Made by a program: the position numbers and the translations under genes
The notes under the pieces: generated by a model
Seen by the model: only the letters and a program-made list of their open reading frames with translations
Told to the model about the DNA's origin: nothing
Database searches by the model: none
Part shown: positions 17,957-27,149 of the stretch, piece after piece
Layout: every line of letters starts with the position of its first letter
Position numbering within the stretch: the stretch's first letter is position 1
Assembly (NCBI RefSeq): GCF_003012735.1
Contig: NZ_PXYI01000001.1
Coordinates: 62,001-126,000, forward strand
DNA length: 64,000 bases
Direction of reading: 5' to 3'
DNA from: Allosphingosinicella deserti
GTDB lineage: Bacteria > Pseudomonadota > Alphaproteobacteria > Sphingomonadales > Sphingomonadaceae

Positions 17957-19093
17957 TCAGAGCGCCTTTTCGTAGATTCGATAGACCTTGTTGATCCTCG
18001 CTTCGAGCGCGTCGGACAGGGATCGCATCGGGCCGTTATCCTCCAGCACCCAGCCGAATTCGCCGCGGGTTGCGCCGTAGACCGAGATCGCGTCACGGCG
18101 GATATGTTCGACGAGCATGAAGGCGAGCTGGCTGGCGAGGCGCGAGGCCTGCAGGCGCTTCACCACCCCCATCAGCGGAACGCGGGTCGACCGGACCTTC
18201 GGATTGCGCAACCGCCACAGCAATTTGGCCCAGCCGAACGGAAACAGGCGCCCATCGAGATCCCGGGTGAATTCGTTGAGATCGGGCAAGGTCATCATGA
18301 AGGCGACCGGCTCGCCGTCGACCTCCGCGACCCGGATCAGATCCTCGAAGACGATCGGCTTCAGCTTCTTACCGGCATAAGCGATCTCCGACGGGGTGAG
18401 CGGGATGAAGCCCCAATTGTCGGACCATGCATCGTTGAGGATTCCGAGGATCAGCTCCGCTTCCTGATCGAACTTGCTCTTGTCGACCTTGCGGATCCGG
18501 ATGCGCGGATTCTTCTCGCCCGAGGCGACGATGCGGCCGACGATCGGCGGGAAGCCGTCCGCGATCGGAACCTCGTAGGTGTAGAGATCCTTGACGCCTT
18601 CATAGCCGTAGCGTTCCACCCAGGCTTCGTATTCGGGACGGTTGTGGCCCATCATCACCGTCGGCGGATGATCGTGGCCCTTGACGAGGAGACCCGGCTC
18701 GTCCCAGATCGAGAGGCTGAACGGCCCCATTGAGCGGGTCATGTCGCGCCCCTTGAGCCAGCTTTCGGCGCGATGGAGCAATGCATGCGCGACCGCTTCG
18801 TCGACCGCCTCGAGCATGCCCCACTGGCCGAGCCCGGCACCCATATGTTCGAGCACCAGTTGATCGACCTGCGCGGAGATCCGCCCGACGATCTTGCCGT
18901 CGCGCTCCGCCAGGAAGAGCCTGGCCTCCGCATGCTCGAACCAGGGATTGGTGCGCGGATCGAGCAGCCCGTGAACCTCGGTCTTGAGCGGCGGGACCCA
19001 GTTGGGGTCGGATCGATTGTGGGAGAAAGCGAAGTCGACGAACGCCTTGCGGTCGCGGGCACCTTCGACCGCGCGGATAGTGATCTCAGCCAT
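17957..19093 (-). CDS. GNAT-like N-acetyltransferase family protein
   Basis: 378 residues. The start MAEITIRAVEGARDRKAFVDF and the central EARLFLAERDGKIVGRISAQVD with QWGMLEAVDE have the strand-loop-strand look of a GNAT fold, and a second half (VAEVDGEPVAFMMTLPDLNE) repeats it, as in the large twin-domain GNAT-like proteins found in alphaproteobacteria. No characterised substrate is known to me. The ATG at 19093 is chosen as the first with family-like sequence after it. It is immediately upstream of fosA (9-base gap), so co-transcription is likely. Confidence 0.75.
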   Translation of the reverse strand: MAEITIRAVEGARDRKAFVDFAFSHNRSDPNWVPPLKTEVHGLLDPRTNPWFEHAEARLFLAERDGKIVGRISAQVDQLVLEHMGAGLGQWGMLEAVDEAVAHALLHRAESWLKGRDMTRSMGPFSLSIWDEPGLLVKGHDHPPTVMMGHNRPEYEAWVERYGYEGVKDLYTYEVPIADGFPPIVGRIVASGEKNPRIRIRKVDKSKFDQEAELILGILNDAWSDNWGFIPLTPSEIAYAGKKLKPIVFEDLIRVAEVDGEPVAFMMTLPDLNEFTRDLDGRLFPFGWAKLLWRLRNPKVRSTRVPLMGVVKRLQASRLASQLAFMLVEHIRRDAISVYGATRGEFGWVLEDNGPMRSLSDALEARINKVYRIYEKAL

Positions 19094-19155
19094 GGCGCGC
19101 TTGGTAGCCGGTGGATGCGTTCGTGTCACGATCCCTGCCCGGGCGCAGGTGTTAC

Positions 19156-19180
19156 GAAAAAGGGCCCCGATCGGGGCCCT
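19156..19180 (-). terminator. Strong intrinsic terminator
   Basis: AGGGCCCCGATCGGGGCCCT is a perfect 20-base palindrome. Read on the minus strand it is followed by TTTTC, the form of a Rho-independent terminator for the hydroxylase-type gene that ends at 19202. Confidence 0.88.
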
Positions 19181-19201
19181 TCGTCATAATTCGTGGAGAC
19201 C

Positions 19202-19981
19202 TTATTCGCCGCGCTTGCGCGGGTGGCCTGTCGCCACGCCGCCCGAGAGGCGGGCGACCTGCGGATAGCGCTCGGCGATCTCGGGCGTATAGCCGAGGTT
19301 GAAGACGGTCGGGCTCTTCTTCGGCCGCTCGGAGCGATCGTAGAAGGTGCCGAACAGCTTGTCCCAGAAGAAGGTGGTGATCCCGTAATTACCATTCTCG
19401 TCATGAAAATGGTGGGCCATGTGCCGCTTCTTCATCTCGACCAGCACCTTGGCGCGGGGCTTGTAGGCGAGGTGCTGGATGCAGTGGACGAACTCGTAGA
19501 AGCAGGTGGTCAGCAGGCCGGTGGCGAAGGCCGCCATCGCACCGCCGATCGGAGCATCCCAGAAGCTGCCGATGATCCAGCCGATCGGCAGGGTCGCCGC
19601 GCCGATTGCCGGCAGGGTGGTGTGCAGCGCGCCGAACAGCACCTCGAGGTGATTCGGATCCTGGTGGTGATCGTAATGGATCCGCTTCCAGGTCGCGGCG
19701 AGCATCGGCACCTTGAACATCCAGCGGCTGTGCAGGACCCAGCGGTGGAGGACGTACCAGACCAGGGGATAGACGAAGGTCGCGACGGCGACGGCGATGA
19801 CCGTCGGCGCGAGCGGCGCCGGGTTATAGGCAAACACCCCGATGGCCGCAGCGGACAGCGCAAGATAGGCAATGATCGCCGGATATTGGAAATAGGCGAC
19901 GACCAGTTCCTTGAACGTCATCTTGTCCAGATGATGCTCGCGCCTCCAGAAGCTCGGGCGGGCAGCGTGTGCGAGTTTCAC
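19202..19981 (-). CDS. Sterol desaturase / fatty acid hydroxylase family membrane enzyme
   Basis: 259 residues. The histidine clusters that hold the diiron site in this family are present: HRWVLH, HYDHH, H in FVHCIQH, and KRHMAHHFHD, between about four membrane spans. Such enzymes hydroxylate or desaturate lipids, sterols or carotenoids in the inner membrane, and sphingomonads commonly carry several. It starts with GTG at 19981, preceded by GAGGA at moderate spacing. A strong terminator follows the stop, so it is a single-gene unit. The carotenoid-hydroxylase branch (CrtZ-like) is shorter, so a lipid substrate is more likely. Confidence 0.88.
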   Translation of the reverse strand: MKLAHAARPSFWRREHHLDKMTFKELVVAYFQYPAIIAYLALSAAAIGVFAYNPAPLAPTVIAVAVATFVYPLVWYVLHRWVLHSRWMFKVPMLAATWKRIHYDHHQDPNHLEVLFGALHTTLPAIGAATLPIGWIIGSFWDAPIGGAMAAFATGLLTTCFYEFVHCIQHLAYKPRAKVLVEMKKRHMAHHFHDENGNYGITTFFWDKLFGTFYDRSERPKKSPTVFNLGYTPEIAERYPQVARLSGGVATGHPRKRGE

Positions 19982-20122
19982 CTTTGTAATTCCTCGGTTT
20001 TCTGAGCCGCGGGGCCGTAGTCCCGCATATCCGTCCTATATGGCCCGCATCCCTGAATTCTCAATAAGGCAGTTTTGAGGCGTTGGCGCCGATCCGCACC
20101 GGCCGATCGCCGCCAAATCGGA

Positions 20123-21646
20123 TCAGATCAGGCGCAGCTTGCGCGAGAGGCCGCCGAGCGCCTTGCGGTCGGAACGGGTCAGGCCGAGCCGGAGCGCGAC
20201 CCAGCTCGTTGCCGCCCACAGCACGAAGACGATCGAGAAGCGGACCGGACCGTCGAGCCAATATTCGGCGGCCGCCATCAGCGCGGTGCCGAACAGCGCG
20301 ATTCCGAGGCCCTGGCCGAGCTTGCGGTCGAACGGCCACAATTTGTCGGAAAGCCGAAGCTCCACGATCGCGGCGTAGGCGGTCGCGACGGTCGCCACGC
20401 CATTGGCGATCGCCATGCCATAAGCCTCGTACGTCGGCACGAGGATGATGATCATCACCGCCCAGACGAAAACTCCGATCAGGCTGTTGAGCAACGGCAG
20501 CACCCGGTGCCCGATCATCTCGACGATCGGGGTCGCCGGCCCGACGATCGCCTCGATCCCGCGGGCGGCGACGAGGATGTAGAGCAAAGGCAGCGCCTCG
20601 CGGGCCTCGTGCCGGTAGAGGCTGAGGATATCGGTGCCGGCGAAGATCAGCAGCCCCGCGAGCGGTACGACCAGGGCGGTCGAGACCCGCGAGGCGAAAT
20701 GGTAGAGCGGACCGATCGCGGCACGGTCGACTCCGGCCTGCGCCGTCGCGAGCGGCGCCATCACATATTGGAAGGCCTGGCGTACGGCGAGCGGGACTGT
20801 GGAGATCTTGCGCGCAATCTCGAACAGGCCGGCGGCAGCGGCGCCGCGCGCCCCGGGGATCATCATGTTGAGCACCACCGTCGGCGCATCGATCAGCAGC
20901 CGGCGCGACGCCGTCGCCGGCAGCAGCGCGAGTCCGGTGCCGAGCAGATCGAGGAGCTGCGCCTTGTGCAGCGGTGTCGTCACCAGGCGCTTCAGGGAGA
21001 AATAGCGGCCGAGCAGGCGGATGCAGAGCAGGCCGGTGAGGGTCAGCGAGCAGAGATGGGCAATGACGAGCCCCAGACTGTCGAGCCCGAGCAGGAAGAA
21101 GCCGCAGGCGAACACGATGCGTGCGATCTGCTCCCAGAAGACTCGGAGGCGGATTTCCGGCCCGAACGCGCGGCGCGCCCGCACCGCCGAGGTCGACACT
21201 TCGATGAAGATCCAGATCGGCAGCGCCCATATGAACAGTCCGACCATGCGGGGCAGATGGGCGAGATCTTCGGGCGCGGCCGAGAACAGGCCGGCGACGG
21301 CGGTCGCCTGCCACGACACCAAGGCGGCGATCCCGATCGACGGCAGCACCGCCATCAGCAGCGCGCCCTTGAGCGCGCCGTGGATCCGATCCTCGTCGGC
21401 TTCCGCAGGCACCAGGCGCTGCAGGGCACTGGTCATCGACAGATCGAGGAGGTTGGACGCCATGTTCACGGCGCCCCACAGGGCGACATAGATGCCGTAG
21501 CCGGTGAGCCCGAACAGCCAGGTATACAGCGGCTGCGCGACCGCATCGATCAGCGCGCTCAGCCGGGCGAGACCCGCAAGCCCGGCCCCACGAGCAACGT
21601 CGCGCCGGGTGACCGGCGCGGCTTGCGCATCGAGATCCTCGTTCAT
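20123..21646 (-). CDS. Wzx-like oligosaccharide/lipid flippase
   Basis: 507 residues with about 12 to 14 membrane spans and few charges inside them, in the layout of MOP-superfamily polysaccharide flippases (family start RRDVARGAGLAGLARLSALID, then TWLFGLTGYGIY and MMIPGARGAAAAGLFEIARK). These proteins flip lipid-linked sugars across the inner membrane. Its ATG overlaps the lptG stop by four bases (ATGA), so it belongs to the lptF-lptG transcript, suggesting a role in lipopolysaccharide or glycolipid export. Which lipid it carries is inference. Confidence 0.85.
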   Translation of the reverse strand: MNEDLDAQAAPVTRRDVARGAGLAGLARLSALIDAVAQPLYTWLFGLTGYGIYVALWGAVNMASNLLDLSMTSALQRLVPAEADEDRIHGALKGALLMAVLPSIGIAALVSWQATAVAGLFSAAPEDLAHLPRMVGLFIWALPIWIFIEVSTSAVRARRAFGPEIRLRVFWEQIARIVFACGFFLLGLDSLGLVIAHLCSLTLTGLLCIRLLGRYFSLKRLVTTPLHKAQLLDLLGTGLALLPATASRRLLIDAPTVVLNMMIPGARGAAAAGLFEIARKISTVPLAVRQAFQYVMAPLATAQAGVDRAAIGPLYHFASRVSTALVVPLAGLLIFAGTDILSLYRHEAREALPLLYILVAARGIEAIVGPATPIVEMIGHRVLPLLNSLIGVFVWAVMIIILVPTYEAYGMAIANGVATVATAYAAIVELRLSDKLWPFDRKLGQGLGIALFGTALMAAAEYWLDGPVRFSIVFVLWAATSWVALRLGLTRSDRKALGGLSRKLRLI

Positions 21647-22740
21647 TCCTCGGTCCGGATGAGGACGGTCTCGCCGATCAGGAGGAAGAGCGCGAACGGC
21701 GCCCAGGCTGCGAGCAGCGGCGGGTAGGCGCCGAGATTGCCCATCGCCAGAGCGAAATTGTCGACGACGAAATAGGCGAAGCCGAGCGCCATGCCGATCA
21801 CCGCGCGGACGAACAACTGCCCCGAGCGTGCCAGGCCGAAGGCCGCGACGGCGGCAAGCAACGGCATCAGCACCGCCGAGAGCGGCCCCGAGAATTTATG
21901 CCAGAAGCCGGTCTCGAGCTCGGAGGTGGGGCGGCCCGCGATCCGCAGATCCTGGATCGCCGCCTGCAGGGTGGCGAAGGGCTGCTCGTCGGCCCTGACG
22001 TCCGACAGCGTGAACTGCGTCGGATCGAGGCCCTTGCCGTAGAGGAGGCTCGGCTGATTGCTCTTGGTCCCCTTGTCGACGTCGAACGTTTCGACCTGCT
22101 CAAGGCGCCACGCGCCGTTTTCGGGGCGCGCCGATTTGGCGTTGACGATGCGCTGCAGGGTTTCCCAGCGACGATCGTAGATGGTGACGTTCGAAAGCCG
22201 GGCAACGCCGCCGTCGCTGCGAACCTCGCGCGCGAGGAAGAGATCGTCGCCGAAGCGAACCCACACGTTCGGGGTGATGCCGGTATCCTTGGGCACCGGC
22301 CCGTAATCGACCTTGGTCCAGGCGTTGAGCGTCTGGGTCGCGCGGGTCACGATGCGCTCGTTAAACACGAAGCTCAACGCCGCGACGACCAGGCTGGCGA
22401 GGATCAGCGGCGCGATGATCTGGTGCGCCGAGATGCCCGCCGCCTTCATGCTCACCACTTCGCTGTTCTGGTTGAGGGTGGCGAGGGCGATTAGGGTCCC
22501 GAGGAGCACCGCGAACGGCAGGAAGCGGGCAATCAGCTGGGGCACCCGAAGTGACACGTAGCGCCACAATTCGGCATCGCCGTTGCCCGGCACGCGCAGG
22601 ATCTTGCCGGATTCACCGAGCAGATCGAGTGTCATCAGGATTACGACAAGGGCCGCCAGCACCGCAAGGCTGCGGAGCAGGAACATCTTCGCCATGTACC
22701 AGGCGATGCGACGGGACGGGAAGAAATGGACGTTGATCAT
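21643..22740 (-). CDS. lptG: LPS export ABC transporter permease LptG
   Basis: 365 residues. Two blocks of three membrane spans (RSLAVLAALVVILMTLD near the N-terminus; LSAVLMPLLAAVAAFGLAR and FAYFVVDNFALAMG near the end) enclose a periplasmic beta-jellyroll domain, the LptF/LptG fold. The motif GTLIALATLNQNSEVVSMKAAG is a family signature. With LptF and LptB it extracts lipopolysaccharide from the inner membrane. Its ATG overlaps the lptF stop (ATGA), and the flippase overlaps its own stop in the same way, so all three are translationally coupled. Confidence 0.95.
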   Translation of the reverse strand: MINVHFFPSRRIAWYMAKMFLLRSLAVLAALVVILMTLDLLGESGKILRVPGNGDAELWRYVSLRVPQLIARFLPFAVLLGTLIALATLNQNSEVVSMKAAGISAHQIIAPLILASLVVAALSFVFNERIVTRATQTLNAWTKVDYGPVPKDTGITPNVWVRFGDDLFLAREVRSDGGVARLSNVTIYDRRWETLQRIVNAKSARPENGAWRLEQVETFDVDKGTKSNQPSLLYGKGLDPTQFTLSDVRADEQPFATLQAAIQDLRIAGRPTSELETGFWHKFSGPLSAVLMPLLAAVAAFGLARSGQLFVRAVIGMALGFAYFVVDNFALAMGNLGAYPPLLAAWAPFALFLLIGETVLIRTEE

Positions 22741-23966
22741 TCGGCGGGTGCGAGCTCGCTGCGACGGCGGCGGGCGCCGCCGAAACGGAGGATGCGGCCG
22801 ATCGCCTTGCCGATCTTGGCGGTGACCCGCTCGAGCGCGCCGATCGGCTGGCCGCCGGGCGTGTAGGCCAGCGTCCAGAACATCCAGAAGATGAGGCCGG
22901 CGAAGATCGCGAACGGGGTCCACAACGCAAGGATCGGATCGAGCTTGCCCTGGCCGCCCATCTGCTCCGCATATTGGTTCACCTTGTGGTAGGTGACCAC
23001 CATCACGATCGACAGGAAGATGCCGAGACCCGAGGTGCTGCGCTTCGGCGGCACCGCCAGCGCGATCGCGAGCACCGGCATCAGCAGCATCATCACCACT
23101 TCGACCATGCGATAGTGGAAATTGGCGCGGATCGCCGACTGGGTCTGGGCCGGCAGCGCCTCCGAATGGCCCTGGCGGACGAGCTCCGGAATGGTGAGCT
23201 CCTCTTCGTCGCCATGTCCCCGCCCGCGGAACCGCTCGATCGCCGGGAGATCGATCGGAAGATCGTGGGCGGCGAAGCTCAGCACCCGCGGCGCCTGGTA
23301 ATTGGGCGCATTGTGGACCAGGCGGCCGTTGGCAAGGCGCAGGATGATCGTGTCGGGATCGTCGGTGGCGAGGAACGTGCCGTGATCGGCGGTGACGGCA
23401 AGCGTCTTGCCGTCCTTGGTTTCCGCACGGACGAAAACGCCGTGGAGCAGCCGCCCATTATTCTCGCTCTGCTCGACCCGGAGGGTCATGCGCCGTCCGA
23501 GATTGGTGAATTCGCCAACCTTGATCGAGGCGCCGAGCGCACCGGAGCGCAATTCGAACCGCAATTCCTCATAGGCGTAGCGCGCCTTGGGCTGGATGAA
23601 GCCGACGATGGCAAGGTTGAGCGCCATCAGTGCGATCGCGTAGAGCATCGGCACGCGCAGCAGGCGGCCGTAGCCGAGACCGACGGCGCGCAGGCTGTCG
23701 AGCTCCGACGACAAAGCCAGCTTGCGGAAGGCGATCAGCACACCGAGCAGCAGGCCGATCGGAATGCCGAGCGCGAGATATTCCGGGATGAGATTGGCCA
23801 GCATCTTCCAGACGACCTGCACCGGCCCGCCTTCGCTGACGACGAAATCGAACAATCTCAGCATTTTTTCAAGGATGAGCAGCATCGCCGCGAGCGTCAG
23901 CGTGCCGAGCAGCGGCACGAAGATCTGCTTCGCGACGTAGCGATCGATCTGGGTGAAGATGCTCAA
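22737..23966 (-). CDS. lptF: LPS export ABC transporter permease LptF
   Basis: 409 residues. It has the family start DRYVAKQIFVPLLGTL, the segment PIGLLLGVLIAFRKLALSSELDSLRAVG, a periplasmic domain and three C-terminal spans (VMMLLMPVLAIALAVPP). Paired with LptG it forms the membrane part of the lipopolysaccharide exporter. It begins at a TTG (23966) close after AGGA, because no ATG gives the conserved start; TTG could keep expression low. The C-terminus carries a basic, poorly conserved extension (GGARRRRSELAPAE). Confidence 0.94.
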   Translation of the reverse strand: MSIFTQIDRYVAKQIFVPLLGTLTLAAMLLILEKMLRLFDFVVSEGGPVQVVWKMLANLIPEYLALGIPIGLLLGVLIAFRKLALSSELDSLRAVGLGYGRLLRVPMLYAIALMALNLAIVGFIQPKARYAYEELRFELRSGALGASIKVGEFTNLGRRMTLRVEQSENNGRLLHGVFVRAETKDGKTLAVTADHGTFLATDDPDTIILRLANGRLVHNAPNYQAPRVLSFAAHDLPIDLPAIERFRGRGHGDEEELTIPELVRQGHSEALPAQTQSAIRANFHYRMVEVVMMLLMPVLAIALAVPPKRSTSGLGIFLSIVMVVTYHKVNQYAEQMGGQGKLDPILALWTPFAIFAGLIFWMFWTLAYTPGGQPIGALERVTAKIGKAIGRILRFGGARRRRSELAPAE

Positions 23967-24125
23967 TTCCTGGCGCCTCGACTGCGGCTGTGCCTGCCTC
24001 CGGCGCTCCGCGTGACGCAGGCAGCCGTTGCGAGGGCTATAGACGGCGCGGTCAGGCGATCAAAGGGATGATTGGCACGGAAGCGCATCCGCGGCGCGCG
24101 CGGAGGAAAGGGGCCCAGTCCAACG

Positions 24126-24154
24126 AAAAGGGGCCCGGCGGCGGCCGAGCCCCT
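24126..24154 (-). terminator. Intrinsic terminator after MFS gene
   Basis: Read on the minus strand, AGGGGCTCGGC pairs with GCCGGGCCCCT with one mismatch and is followed by TTTT. It lies 23 bases after the stop of the MFS gene at 24177. Confidence 0.75.
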
Positions 24155-24176
24155 CTGCGGCGCCAGACCGCCCGGC

Positions 24177-25475
24177 TCAGGCGTCCGCGACGTCGGCGTG
24201 GTCGAGGCGCGGCGAGAGCAGGTGGATGATCCCGAGCGCGAGCAGGTAGACCACGCCCGCGACGATGAAGATCAGCTGGTAGCTGCCCACCCGCTCCAGC
24301 ACCTGTCCGATGTAGAGCGAGAAGATCATGCCGCCGACCGCGCCGGCGGTGCCGCCGATGCCGATCACCGAGCCCACCGCCTTGCGCGGGAACATGTCGG
24401 ACGGAAGCGTGTAGAGATTGGCCGACCACGCCTGGTGGGCGGCCGTGGCCAGGCTGATGATCGCAACCGCAACCCAAAGATTATCGACATATTGGGCAAA
24501 GAAGATCGGCGTGACGCACAAGGCGCAGATCAGCATCGTGGTCTTGCGCGCCGCATTGATCGTCCATCCGCGGTGGATGAGCCGCGAGGAGAACCAGCCG
24601 CCGACGATCGAGCCGACATCGGAGACGACGTAGATCACCACCAAGGGCGGGCCGAAGGTCTTGAGGTCGAGGCCGTGGCGCTTGACCAGGAAGTCCGGCA
24701 GCCAGAACAGAAACATCCACCAGACCGGATCGGTGAGGAACTTGCCGATCGCGAATGCCCAGGTTTCCTTGCGGCCGATCAGCCGGATCCACGGCACCTT
24801 GTGCGCGGGATCGGCAGGATCGCTTTCGATATAGGCAAGCTCGGCGGCGGATAGCCGCTTTGATTCGCGGGGCCGGCGATAGATCGCGATCCAGGCGACG
24901 AGCCAGATCAGGCTGACCGCGCCGGTGATCACGAATGCGCCGCGCCAGCCATAAGCGATGGTGAGCGCGGGAACGATCAGCGGGGTGATGATCGCGCCGA
25001 CATTGGCGCCGGCGTTGAACAGGCCGGTGGCGAAGGCGCGCTCCTTCTTCGGGAACCACTCGGTCACCGCCTTGAGGCCGGCCGGGAAGTTGCCGCTCTC
25101 GCCGATGCCGAGCATCGCGCGCACGGCGGCAAAGCCGAACACCGAACTCACCGCGCCATGGAGCATGTGCGCCGCCGTCCAGACGATGAAGGCGACCGAG
25201 TAACCGAGGCGTGCGCCGACCCGGTCGACGACGTTGCCGAACACGATGTAGCCGATCGCGTAAGCGAGCTGGAAATAGAAGACGATGTCGGCGTAGGTCG
25301 TCTCGGTCCAGCCGAATTCGTCCTGGAGCGTGGGCTTGAGCAGCCCGATCATTTGCCGGTCGACGTAATTGATCGCGGTCGCGGCGAACAGCAGGGCGAC
25401 GATCACCCAGCGAACGCGTCCGACCCGTGCATTCGGGGCGCCGGTCTCCGCCGCCTCCTCGAAACTCTTGGCCAT
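24177..25475 (-). CDS. MFS transporter, hexuronate/anion:cation symporter type
   Basis: 432 residues with 12 spans. The family signature of the ACS branch (ExuT, GudP, DgoT) is visible: ATAINYVDRQMIGLLKPTLQ at the first span, the loop VDRVGARLGYS, and GIGESGNFPAGLKAVTEWFP. This branch imports sugar acids with protons. GGAGGG upstream of the ATG at 25475 decides the start; the longer in-frame extension looks noncoding. It is a single-gene unit flanked by a terminator and a divergent PepSY-like gene. No uronate catabolic genes are nearby, so the substrate is open. Confidence 0.9.
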   Translation of the reverse strand: MAKSFEEAAETGAPNARVGRVRWVIVALLFAATAINYVDRQMIGLLKPTLQDEFGWTETTYADIVFYFQLAYAIGYIVFGNVVDRVGARLGYSVAFIVWTAAHMLHGAVSSVFGFAAVRAMLGIGESGNFPAGLKAVTEWFPKKERAFATGLFNAGANVGAIITPLIVPALTIAYGWRGAFVITGAVSLIWLVAWIAIYRRPRESKRLSAAELAYIESDPADPAHKVPWIRLIGRKETWAFAIGKFLTDPVWWMFLFWLPDFLVKRHGLDLKTFGPPLVVIYVVSDVGSIVGGWFSSRLIHRGWTINAARKTTMLICALCVTPIFFAQYVDNLWVAVAIISLATAAHQAWSANLYTLPSDMFPRKAVGSVIGIGGTAGAVGGMIFSLYIGQVLERVGSYQLIFIVAGVVYLLALGIIHLLSPRLDHADVADA

Positions 25476-25587
25476 CAGGACAATCCCTCCACGGACCCCT
25501 CTTACGGAGTCTCCGCGAAGGTTGTAAGGGAAACCGGTGTCATGCACAATCCGGCTGAAGCAGGATGTGGCACGCAAGGAGATGATG

Positions 25588-26109
25588 ATGAGGACGATGA
25601 CGTTGGTCTTCGCGGGTGTCGTGCTCGCGGCCGGGGCAGACCCGGCGGCGGCGCAGGACGGAAAGGTCGCCACCTCCGGCAAGTCGGACGTCGCGCTTGG
25701 CGATGTGCCGGCACCCGTGCTCGACGCCGCCAAGGCCGCGCGCCCAGGCTTCACCCCGGTCGAGGCGGAAGCCGAGACTCGCGAGGGACGCCGTTACTTC
25801 GACGTCGAAGGCACGCTTCCCGACGGATCCGAGATCGAGTTCGACATCATGGAGGAGGGTGGACGCTGGCGCGTCGTCGAAACCCAGCGGGACATCCCGC
25901 TCGCCATCGCGCCCGAACCCGTTCGCCGGGCGGCGGCCGCCCACGATTCGGCGTTCACGCCCAATCGGGTGATCGAAAGCAGCCAGGCCGACGGGCTCGT
26001 CATCTACGAATTGTTCGGCACCAAGGGCGGCGACCCCCAGGGCCGCAAGATCGAGATCAAATGGAACGGCAAGCGCGCCGAGGTGCTGAAGCAGGAATGG
26101 GCGCACTGA
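25588..26109 (+). CDS. Secreted protein with two PepSY-like repeats
   Basis: 173 residues from the third of three adjacent ATGs (25582, 25585, 25588), chosen because AAGGAG ends six bases before it. A signal peptide (FAGVVLAAGADPAAAQD) is followed by two similar halves: VPAPVLDAAKAARPGFTPVE with a following EGRRYFDVEG, and APEPVRRAAAAHDSAFTPNR with GLVIYELFG. This looks like two PepSY-like domains, usually periplasmic modulators or inhibitors. The partner is unknown. It is divergent from the MFS gene. Confidence 0.75.
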   Translation: MRTMTLVFAGVVLAAGADPAAAQDGKVATSGKSDVALGDVPAPVLDAAKAARPGFTPVEAEAETREGRRYFDVEGTLPDGSEIEFDIMEEGGRWRVVETQRDIPLAIAPEPVRRAAAAHDSAFTPNRVIESSQADGLVIYELFGTKGGDPQGRKIEIKWNGKRAEVLKQEWAH

Positions 26110-26294
26110 TCTGAACGGATGACCCCTCGGGCGTGAGGCCCCTTCGTCACCCGCCTTGCCGCCGCCGGGCGTTGAGGTGGCGGGGCGATCGCGGAGGCTG
26201 CGTAGGATCCCTGACGCAATCGCACGGTGGCCAGGGTTAACACGATCTTAGCCATGCGGACGTAGGACCTTCCTATCATAGAAGGACTCGTTGC

Positions 26295-26741
26295 ATGGCC
26301 ACCAATCCGGCCTTCAAAAGTTTCGGACAATCGCCGATCGGACGCCGCGCCGCCCCGCGCGCGCGGCTGCACGCCAACGCGACCCTGGTCACCACGACCG
26401 GCAAGATCCCGGTACTGCTGCGCAACCTTTCCTGCACCGGCGCGATGGCCGAAGGCGCCAACCTGCCTGCGCAGGGCCGCGACATCCTGCTCCAGCGCGG
26501 CGATCTCGAAGTGCTCGCCGCCGTCGTGTGGAGCAGCGGCAGCCAGTGCGGGCTCAGCTTCTACGATCCGGTCGCGCACGACCTCGTCGTCAAGGAAGCG
26601 CGGACTCCGCCCGAGGACCACGTCCGCCCGGTTTCGCGCTGGGATCCGATCGGGATCGACGACGTCCGAAATGCCGACGACTGGGCCAGGGTCCAGGCCG
26701 AGATGCGCGGCGAGCACGGCCGCATCCGCAAGCTTTTCTGA
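26295..26741 (+). CDS. PilZ-domain protein
   Basis: 148 residues. The c-di-GMP-binding pattern of PilZ can be read: RRAAPRARLHANA (RxxxR-type motif) and, later, the NLSCTGAMAEGANL segment standing for (D/N)xSxxG. The rest of the domain ends near WSSGSQCGLSFYDPV. It has no other domain. AGAAGGA precedes the ATG. It lies between a PepSY-like gene and a DUF1294-like gene; the GGDEF enzyme at 27.8 kb and the HD-GYP enzyme at 30.1 kb may set its ligand level. Confidence 0.85.
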   Translation: MATNPAFKSFGQSPIGRRAAPRARLHANATLVTTTGKIPVLLRNLSCTGAMAEGANLPAQGRDILLQRGDLEVLAAVVWSSGSQCGLSFYDPVAHDLVVKEARTPPEDHVRPVSRWDPIGIDDVRNADDWARVQAEMRGEHGRIRKLF

Positions 26742-26762
26742 GCGAAGGATGGCAGTCGGGTC

Positions 26763-27149
26763 GTGAACCCCTGGATCCCGATCGCGGCTGCGACATTGTT
26801 GTCGCTCAATGGCTGGACGATGCTCCGCTTCTGGCAGGACAAGTCGCGCGCCCGGGCTGGCGAGCGCCGCATTCCCGAAGCCAATCTGCTTGGCCTCGCG
26901 CTGATCGGCGGGACGCCGGGCGCGTTCCTCGCCCGCCACCTGTTTCGCCACAAGACGCGCAAGCAGCCTTTTTCGACCCAACTCTGGATGATCGCCGCCG
27001 TGCAGGCAGGCGTAGCGTTGGGTCTTCTCTTCTCTGAGCCTTCATCGATCGGCGCCCCGGAATGGAGATTCGCTCCGAGCGATTCTTCGCAGCCGACAAG
27101 CGCCGCGGCAGCCTGGCGCCTCACTCGCGATCGGTCATCAACACGGTGA
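26763..27149 (+). CDS. DUF1294-like membrane protein
   Basis: 128 residues starting with GTG at 26763. The core NLLGLALIGGTPGAFLARHLFRHKTRKQPF is the DUF1294 signature, with hydrophobic segments before and after it. The last 30 residues (PSDSSQPTSAAAAWR onward) are not family-like and overlap the convergent gene at 27121 by 29 bases, so the 3' end may be extended past an original stop. Inner membrane; function unknown. It lies 21 bases after the PilZ gene and may be co-transcribed with it. Confidence 0.75.
   Translation: MNPWIPIAAATLLSLNGWTMLRFWQDKSRARAGERRIPEANLLGLALIGGTPGAFLARHLFRHKTRKQPFSTQLWMIAAVQAGVALGLLFSEPSSIGAPEWRFAPSDSSQPTSAAAAWRLTRDRSSTR

Noticed and set aside
26268-26285. CCTTC and GAAGG around the ribosome binding site of the PilZ gene, as a possible riboregulator
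   Set aside because: A 5-bp stem with an 8-base loop is too weak to support a call.
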